The position numbers and the translations under genes were made by a program. A DNA stretch of 10,153 nucleotides from RPQJ01 sp035554635 (GTDB taxonomy: Bacteria > Pseudomonadota > Gammaproteobacteria > Steroidobacterales > Steroidobacteraceae), in the NCBI GenBank assembly GCA_035554635.1, contig DATMIB010000029.1:1-10153 (forward strand). Reading direction: 5' to 3'. The notes under the pieces were generated by a model. It searched no databases, had not been told where the DNA came from, and saw nothing but the letters and a program-made list of their open reading frames with translations. Positions 5,636 to 10,153 of this stretch are shown here, piece by piece; within the stretch, counting starts at the first letter, position 1, and the number at the start of each line of letters is the position of its first letter.

Positions 5636-6103
5636 TATCGCCCTTATCCCCTCGTTCGCGAGCTGATCGGCCCGCTCGTTGCCCGGGTGGCCGGCATGGC
5701 CCTTGACCCAGTGCCAGTCCACCTCGTGCCGTCCGATCTGCGCCTCGAGCAACACCCACAGGTCCGCGTTCTTGACCGGCTTCTTGTCGGCCGTCTTCCA
5801 GCCGCGACGCTTCCACTGCGGCAGCCATTCGGTGATGCCGTTACGAACGTACTGCGAGTCGGTGTAGAGGTGCACGCGGCAGCGACGCTTGAGCGCCGCG
5901 AGCGCCTCGATGGCGGCGGTCAGTTCCATGCGGTTGTTGGTCGTGACCGACTCGCCGCCGTAGAGCTCCTTGCGGTGCTCGCCGGAAATCAGCAACGCAC
6001 CCCAGCCGCCCGGACCGGGGTTGCCTTTGCAGGCGCCGTCCGTGTAGACGATTACGTCGCCCGGTTGCACGACGTGCGCGGAACCGCTGGCCACCGTGCT
6101 CAT
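5624..6103 (-). CDS. rnhA: Ribonuclease HI
   Basis: This 159-residue enzyme cuts the RNA strand of RNA:DNA hybrids, removing R-loops and helping with primer removal. The four catalytic acids are Asp22 (YTDGAC), Glu60 (NNRMEL), Asp82 (YTDSQYV) and Asp146 (NERADQLA). His136 lies in the flexible loop GHAGHPGNE. Their spacings (38, 22, 54 to His and 10) equal those of E. coli Asp10, Glu48, Asp70, His124 and Asp134. The lysine/tryptophan-rich basic protrusion WKRRGWKTADKKPVKN, used for hybrid binding, is present at 97-112. The start ATG at 6101-6103 overlaps the methyltransferase stop as ATGA and adds about 12 residues before the core. The C-terminus stops soon after the last helix, without the longer tail of the E. 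coli protein. Its final residues Arg-Val and the TAG stop are encoded by repeat element C. No active-site part is lost. Confidence 0.96.
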   Translation of the reverse strand: MSTVASGSAHVVQPGDVIVYTDGACKGNPGPGGWGALLISGEHRKELYGGESVTTNNRMELTAAIEALAALKRRCRVHLYTDSQYVRNGITEWLPQWKRRGWKTADKKPVKNADLWVLLEAQIGRHEVDWHWVKGHAGHPGNERADQLANEGIRAIGRV

Positions 6104-6843
6104 GCGGCCTGTCTCGTGGTGGGCTCGGGGGCGCCGCCGACGATCACGGGGCGGCTGGTCCACGCCGGCCGGATCGGCGTCACCGCATGCACGCGCTTCT
6201 TCGCCTTGAGCAGGTAGGCGCCGGCCAGTGGCGGAGCGAGCCGTGGCCCTTGTGCCTCGAGCCAGCTGTCGGACCGCAGTCCGACCATGCCTTGTGCCCA
6301 CGGTGGCGCAAAAAGGTAACGACGCGCGGCGACAATCTCGAAACCGAGCAGGCTCAGCCAGTCGCGCGTGCGCCGCTCGCTCAACATGCGGGTGGCGTGC
6401 GGCGGAAAGTCGCCCCGCGCGAGGAAATGCCGCGCGCCCCACGGGCCCCACGGACTGAACGCGCAGATCACGAGGCTGCCCTCGCCGACCAGGATCCGCT
6501 CGACTTCGCGCAGCAACTGGTGTGGCCGCGTCGCATGTTCCAGCGTATGTGGCAGCAACACCGCCTCGACGGAGTTGGTCGCGATCGGCAACGCGTCGTA
6601 ATGCCCCCGGATCGCACCGGGGCCCGCCGCATCGGGCGCGACGAGGGTGCGGTGCTGGGTGCGCGCACCGGCGCACAGCACGCCCGAGTCGCCCCAGCGC
6701 CCGACCTGGAGAAGCTCGAACCCGACGACGTCCGACAGTTCGTGCTGCAGCAACCGGGTCTCGAGGTCCAGCACGGCCGCGCCCAGCGGGGATTCCAGCC
6801 AGCGGTCGGCCGCGGCAGCAGGGTTTGTCGGGGTCGGATTCAT
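6100..6843 (-). CDS. Class I SAM-dependent methyltransferase, YafS type
   Basis: This 247-residue predicted cytoplasmic methyltransferase has unknown substrate. The N-terminus WLESPLGAAVLDLETRLL (15-32) and GFELLQVGRWG (41-51) are characteristic of the group found beside rnhA and gloB in Proteobacteria. The last of these takes the place of motif I and has only a degenerate glycine pattern. LPIATNSVEAVLLPHTLEH (85-103), REVERILVGEGSLVI (112-126) and SPWGPWGARHFL (130-141) match the methyltransferase domain of the Methyltransf_11 type. WLSLLGFEIV (162-171) and a C-terminal AYLLKAKKRVHAVTPIRP segment complete the familiar shape. The start ATG is at 6841-6843, with only a weak ribosome site. The stop overlaps rnhA by 4 bases, so the two are one transcript. 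In E. coli the homologue yafS also sits between gloB and rnhA. Because motif I is poor, SAM binding is inferred from the family. Confidence 0.85.
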   Translation of the reverse strand: MNPTPTNPAAAADRWLESPLGAAVLDLETRLLQHELSDVVGFELLQVGRWGDSGVLCAGARTQHRTLVAPDAAGPGAIRGHYDALPIATNSVEAVLLPHTLEHATRPHQLLREVERILVGEGSLVICAFSPWGPWGARHFLARGDFPPHATRMLSERRTRDWLSLLGFEIVAARRYLFAPPWAQGMVGLRSDSWLEAQGPRLAPPLAGAYLLKAKKRVHAVTPIRPAWTSRPVIVGGAPEPTTRQAA

Positions 6844-6900
6844 CGGCGCAAGGATAGCGGCAAGTGCCTGTGCAGCGTTGAAAAAACGTGCGTCTGGCGG

Positions 6901-6929
6901 TGGAAATTTGTGGCGTGACCGGCTCTAAT
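6901..6929 (+). promoter_or_regulatory. Candidate sigma-70 promoter for gloB-mltD-fabI
   Basis: TGGAAA (6901-6906, four of six matches to the -35 consensus) is separated by exactly 17 bases from TCTAAT (6924-6929, five of six matches to the -10 consensus). Transcription would start near 6936, leaving a leader of about 43 bases that contains GAGGAG at 6963-6968, ten bases before the gloB ATG. The site lies in a locally AT-richer patch of the 135-base divergent gap (6844-6978). No equally good promoter was found in the opposite direction for the methyltransferase gene. The A-run at 6881-6886 may be part of that one. Prediction by eye only. Confidence 0.4.
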
Positions 6930-6978
6930 ACCGGCGCCCGGACTCATTGGCCGCGGACGACTGAGGAGTCTCCAGCAG

Positions 6979-7755
6979 ATGCTGCAAGTGAGCCCGGTTC
7001 GGGCGTTCTCGGACAACTACATCTGGCTGCTCCGCGCGCCGGCAGACCCGGGCGCTGCAGTGGTGGTAGATCCGGGTGACGACCGGCCCGTGGAGACGGC
7101 CTTGCAGCGGATGGGCCTCGAGCTTCGCGCGATCCTCGTCACGCACCACCACGCCGACCACGTCGGTGGCGTGGCGGCGCTGGCGGCGAAGCACGGCGCT
7201 TCGGTCCACGGCCCCGCCCGCGAGGCGGTGCCGGGCGCGGCCGAGAGGCTCGACGAAGGCAGCACGGTCGACCTGGCGGCGCTCGGGCTGCGGTTCGACG
7301 TGATGGCGATACCCGGTCACACGCTCGGGCACATCGCATTCGTCGGCCACGGCGCCGTTTTCTGTGGCGACACCTTGTTCAGCGCTGGCTGTGGCCGGCT
7401 TTTCGAAGGCACTGCAGCGCAAATGCTCGATTCCCTCGACCGCATCGCAGTCTTGCCAGACACGACGGCGGTCTACTGCGGCCATGAATACACGCAGTCG
7501 AACCTGCGGTTTGCCGCCGCGGTCGAGCCCGACAACAACGACGTCCGCGAGGCGCTGGCCGAGGTCGGCCGGCGTCGCGAGCGCGACGAAGTCACGCTCC
7601 CGTCCACGATCGGACGCGAGCGTCGCATCAACCCCTTCCTGCGCACACGGACACCGTCGGTGCGGGCCGCGGCCGAACGCCACGCCGGCCGGCCGTTGCC
7701 CACCGCCACCGACGTCTTCGCGGCCGTGCGTGCCTGGAAGGACGGCTTTCGCTAG
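6979..7755 (+). CDS. gloB: Hydroxyacylglutathione hydrolase (glyoxalase II)
   Basis: This 258-residue metallo-beta-lactamase-fold enzyme hydrolyses S-D-lactoylglutathione to D-lactate and glutathione, the second step of methylglyoxal detoxification. The N-terminus VRAFSDNYIWLL (7-18) is the standard glyoxalase II opening. The metal-binding motif THHHADHVGG gives His56, His58, Asp60 and His61. His114 (PGHTLGHI), Asp131 (FCGDTLFSAGCGR) and His169 (YCGHEYTQSNLRFA) complete the two-metal site. The C-terminal hydroxyacylglutathione hydrolase domain ends in NPFLRTRTPSVR, a family landmark, and the length equals the usual 250-260. The ATG at 6979 is preceded by GAGGAG at 6963-6968. mltD begins 6 bases after the stop, so they are probably cotranscribed. 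The neighbouring methyltransferase-rnhA pair runs in the opposite direction, as gloB and yafS do in E. coli. Confidence 0.97.
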   Translation: MLQVSPVRAFSDNYIWLLRAPADPGAAVVVDPGDDRPVETALQRMGLELRAILVTHHHADHVGGVAALAAKHGASVHGPAREAVPGAAERLDEGSTVDLAALGLRFDVMAIPGHTLGHIAFVGHGAVFCGDTLFSAGCGRLFEGTAAQMLDSLDRIAVLPDTTAVYCGHEYTQSNLRFAAAVEPDNNDVREALAEVGRRRERDEVTLPSTIGRERRINPFLRTRTPSVRAAAERHAGRPLPTATDVFAAVRAWKDGFR

Positions 7756-7761
7756 GACGAC

Positions 7762-9432
7762 ATGAACACCAGCCGAAGCTTCCTCACCAGGTTCGCGTGC
7801 GTGCCGTTGCTCGCAACGGCGCTGCTCGCGGGTTGCGCCACGACCGACTCGACTTATTCGAGCCTGCCGCCCGCGCCCGAACACCCGGCCGACCGCCCGG
7901 CGCTCGACCGCAACACCGTCACGATTCCCGGGCCCGGACTTGCGCACACCGTGCCGCACCTGCCGCCCGACCAGTACGAGGACATCCTCGACCGCATCCG
8001 TGACGGCTATGCGTTGCCCGACGTGCAGCATTTTGCGGTCGACCGCGAGGTCGAGCTCTATCGCAGCCGCCCGGACTTCCTCGACCGCACGTTCAAGCGC
8101 GGTTCGCGTTACCTGCACTACATCGTCACCGAGATCGAGAAGCGCGGGATGCCGCTCGAACTCGCGCTGCTGCCGGTCGTGGAAAGCGCGTTCAACCCGG
8201 TGGCGTACTCGCGCAGCCGCGCCTCGGGCCTGTGGCAGTTCATCCCGTCGTCCGGCAAGCACTACGGCCTCGAGCAGGACTGGTGGATCGACGAACGCCG
8301 CGACGTGATCGAGGCGACGCAGGCCGCCCTTTCCTACCTGCAATACCTCAACACCTATTTCGGCGGCGACTGGTTCCTCGCGATCGCGGCCTACAACGGC
8401 GGCGAAGGCACCGTGCGTTCGGCCGTTCGCCGCAACCAGGAGCGCGGCCTGTCGACCGACTTCTGGAGCCTCGAACTGCGTTCCGAGACGCGCGACTACG
8501 TGCCGAAGCTGCTCGCGATCAGCCGCATCGTGCGCGACCCGGGTGCGTACGGCCTCACGTTCGCGGCGATCCCGAACAAGCCCTACTTCGACGTCGTCGA
8601 TCCGGGCCGGCAGGTACACCTCGGCGACGCGGCCGACCTCGCGGGCATCACGCGCGACGACATGTTCGCGTTGAACCCGGGTTACAACCGCATGACGACG
8701 CCGCCCAAGGGGCCGCACCGGCTGCTGCTGCCGATTCCGAACGCGGAGCAGTTCCGCCAGGCGATGCTGGACCAGGCGACCCTCGAGGCCGAGGGCAAGG
8801 TGCTCGTCGCCGCCGTCGAGCCGCCGCCGGAAGTGCGCCATCGCGTGCGGCGCGGCGACACTTTGAGCGCCATCGCTCGAGAGTACGGCGTGCCGATCGA
8901 GACGCTCCGCGCCGCAAATGACCTCAAGGGTGCCGTGATCCACCCGGGCCAGTCACTGCTGGTGCCGCAGCCTGCCGCGGGCGCCAGCGCGACGCTCGCG
9001 ATGCTGGCCGCGCCACGCGAGGACATCGCGGCGCAGTTGCCGGAGCGACAGCGGCCGTCGAAGCAAGCCTCGTCGTCGAAACCGCGCGTGCACGTCGTCA
9101 AGTCCGGCGACACGCTCTGGGGTGTCGCGCGCCGTTACGGCGTCACGGTGCCCACGCTCGCCTCGGCCAACGGCCTGTCGAACCAGGCGGGGCTCGTGCC
9201 CGGCGCACGACTCGAGATCCCGGGTGCCGGCGGTTCACGTGCCGCCGCATCGGGCGACGGCGCCATGACGACCTACAAGGTTCGTCGTGGCGACACACTC
9301 TCGGAGATCGCGGACCGCTTCAACGTCACCGTCCGTGAGATCATGACCTGGAACCGCCTGCGCCAGTCGTCCTCGCTGCGCACGGGCCAGCGTCTCGTCC
9401 TGTACGTCGATTCGAGTCGAAGCGGAGGCTGA
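7762..9432 (+). CDS. mltD: Membrane-bound lytic transglycosylase D with three LysM domains
   Basis: This 556-residue lipoprotein cleaves the MurNAc-GlcNAc bond of peptidoglycan to give 1,6-anhydro ends. The signal peptide ends in LLAGC with Cys25 as the lipidated residue; Ala26 at position +2 fits outer-membrane sorting. The transglycosylase (GH23, SLT) domain spans about residues 105-240. Its catalytic Glu141 is in LPVVESAFNPVAYS, followed by ASGLWQFIPSSGKHYGL and AIAAYNGGEGTV. Three LysM peptidoglycan-binding modules follow at about 359-402, 443-487 and 503-549, each opening with a GDTL signature and separated by Ala/Ser-rich linkers. E. coli MltD (452 residues) has two LysM modules, so this one is longer. 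A short AGGA (7754-7757), overlapping the gloB stop, serves as ribosome site. Its end contains the ribosome site of fabI. Confidence 0.96.
   Translation: MNTSRSFLTRFACVPLLATALLAGCATTDSTYSSLPPAPEHPADRPALDRNTVTIPGPGLAHTVPHLPPDQYEDILDRIRDGYALPDVQHFAVDREVELYRSRPDFLDRTFKRGSRYLHYIVTEIEKRGMPLELALLPVVESAFNPVAYSRSRASGLWQFIPSSGKHYGLEQDWWIDERRDVIEATQAALSYLQYLNTYFGGDWFLAIAAYNGGEGTVRSAVRRNQERGLSTDFWSLELRSETRDYVPKLLAISRIVRDPGAYGLTFAAIPNKPYFDVVDPGRQVHLGDAADLAGITRDDMFALNPGYNRMTTPPKGPHRLLLPIPNAEQFRQAMLDQATLEAEGKVLVAAVEPPPEVRHRVRRGDTLSAIAREYGVPIETLRAANDLKGAVIHPGQSLLVPQPAAGASATLAMLAAPREDIAAQLPERQRPSKQASSSKPRVHVVKSGDTLWGVARRYGVTVPTLASANGLSNQAGLVPGARLEIPGAGGSRAAASGDGAMTTYKVRRGDTLSEIADRFNVTVREIMTWNRLRQSSSLRTGQRLVLYVDSSRSGG
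9424..9428 (+). promoter_or_regulatory. Shine-Dalgarno site that sets the fabI GTG start
   Basis: GGAGG lies within the last codons of mltD and ends eight bases before the GTG at 9437. It fixes this GTG as the fabI start, which also gives the MGFLTGKR N-terminus expected for the family. Because the site sits inside mltD and only four bases separate stop and start, fabI translation is probably coupled to that of mltD. Confidence 0.8.
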
Positions 9433-9436
9433 CCAA

Positions 9437-10153
9437 GTGGGATTTCTGACTGGCAAGCGCGCCCTGATCGTGGGGCTCGCCTCGGAGCGTTCGATTGCAC
9501 ACGGCATCGCCGAGGCGATGCATCGTGAAGGCGCGGAGCTCGCGTTCACCTACCAGAACGATCGTCTCAAGGATCGCGTCGTCGAGATGGCGAGCGCGTT
9601 CGACTCCAGGGCGACCCTGCAGATGGACGTGGCCTCCGACGCGGAAATCGACAGCGCGTTCTCCGAGTTGCGCCAGGTCTGGGACCATCTCGACATCATC
9701 GTGCATTCCGTCGCCTTTGCGCCGCGCGAGGCGCTGGCCGGCGGGTTCGTCGAGAGCACGACGCGCGAGTCGTTCCAGATCGCGCACGACATTTCCAGCT
9801 ACAGCCTGACCGCGCTCGCGCGCGCCGGCCTGCCGCTGATGCAGGGCCGCGCCGGCGCGCTGATCACGCTCTCGTACCTCGGCGCCGTGCGCTCGATCCC
9901 GAGCTACAACGTCATGGGTCTCGCCAAGGCGAGCCTCGAGGCGAACGTGCGGTTCCTGGCCGCGGACCTGGGTCCACACAACATTCGCGTCAACGCGATC
10001 TCCGCCGGCCCGATCAAGACGCTGGCCGCGGCAGGTGTGAGCAACTTCCGCAAGATGCTGGGCCAAGTGGCCGCAGCGACCCCGCTCAGGCGCAACGTGA
10101 CGACCGAAGAAGTCGGCAATGCGGCGGCGTTCCTGTGCTCGGACCTCGCCTCC
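9437..10153 (+). CDS. fabI: Enoyl-[acyl-carrier-protein] reductase (NADH), 3' end missing
   Basis: These are the first 239 residues of FabI, which reduces the trans-2 double bond of enoyl-ACP in the last step of each fatty-acid elongation cycle. The E. coli protein has 262 residues, so about 20-25 are cut off by the window edge. Translation begins at GTG. MGFLTGKRALIVGLASERSIAHGIA is the FabI nucleotide-binding opening (given as positions 1-25, key residues Gly13, Ser16 and Ser19). FTYQND (37-42) and AHDISSYS (116-123) follow. The catalytic pair is Tyr147 and Tyr157, with Lys164 in SYLGAVRSIPSYNVMGLAK; each is one residue from E. coli Tyr146, Tyr156 and Lys163. NAISAGPIKTLAA is the usual later landmark. 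Position 93, glycine in E. coli, is alanine here (HSVAFAPREAL), as in several natural FabI proteins. It follows mltD by 4 bases; in Pseudomonas, from memory, other genes lie between the two. Confidence 0.96.
   Translation, partial: MGFLTGKRALIVGLASERSIAHGIAEAMHREGAELAFTYQNDRLKDRVVEMASAFDSRATLQMDVASDAEIDSAFSELRQVWDHLDIIVHSVAFAPREALAGGFVESTTRESFQIAHDISSYSLTALARAGLPLMQGRAGALITLSYLGAVRSIPSYNVMGLAKASLEANVRFLAADLGPHNIRVNAISAGPIKTLAAAGVSNFRKMLGQVAAATPLRRNVTTEEVGNAAAFLCSDLAS

Noticed and set aside
6104..6676. Longer rnhA reading frame starting inside the methyltransferase gene
   Set aside because: The extra N-terminal part is the methyltransferase gene in a shifted frame; the ATGA overlap gives the normal RNase HI start.
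6925..8943. A 672-codon open frame on the minus strand
   Set aside because: It is antisense to gloB and mltD, which are both fully supported by family motifs; composition is that of a shadow frame.

Overview
The window is a GC-rich stretch, densely coded and with no phage, transposase, RNA gene or CRISPR array visible. Every gene but the polysaccharide ones is typical of Gammaproteobacteria: TviB, NhaB, DnaQ, RNase HI, the YafS-type methyltransferase, GloB, MltD and FabI. From memory, mltD, gloB, the methyltransferase gene, rnhA and dnaQ form a conserved neighbourhood in enterics and pseudomonads, and Pseudomonas also keeps nhaB and fabI nearby. I therefore place the source in Gammaproteobacteria outside the enterics, and do not try to name a genus.

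Layout. On the minus strand, reading from about 6843 down to 1: methyltransferase - rnhA (4-base overlap) - [repeat element C] - wbpE-like aminotransferase - [element B] - dnaQ - nhaB (4-base overlap) - tviB-like dehydrogenase - [element A] - UDP-glucuronate 4-epimerase-like gene (runs off the left edge). On the plus strand, diverging from about 6900: gloB - mltD - fabI, with gaps of only 6 and 4 bases; fabI runs off the right edge. The two sets share a 135-base divergent promoter region.

Two themes are interleaved. The housekeeping backbone covers DNA proofreading, RNA:DNA hybrid removal, methylglyoxal detoxification, peptidoglycan cleavage, fatty-acid elongation and Na+/H+ exchange. Three nucleotide-sugar enzymes (a UDP-HexNAc 6-dehydrogenase, a 3-aminotransferase for UDP-HexNAc uronates and a sugar 4-epimerase) have been threaded into it. 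They would supply acidic amino sugars for a surface polysaccharide, whose other genes presumably lie beyond the left edge.

The most unusual content is a family of three intergenic elements (A 353-537, B 4203-4352, C 5505-5635). Each has arms made of 7-base units of the form AGAGTYY ending in AGTCGGA, and the same units appear inverted on the other side of a variable centre, so that each element can fold into a long hairpin. They fill their gaps almost from stop codon to start codon, one of them supplies the stop codon of rnhA, and two of them bracket the wbpE-like gene exactly where it splits rnhA from dnaQ. I do not recognise this family. Whether it is mobile, regulatory or both cannot be settled from this window.
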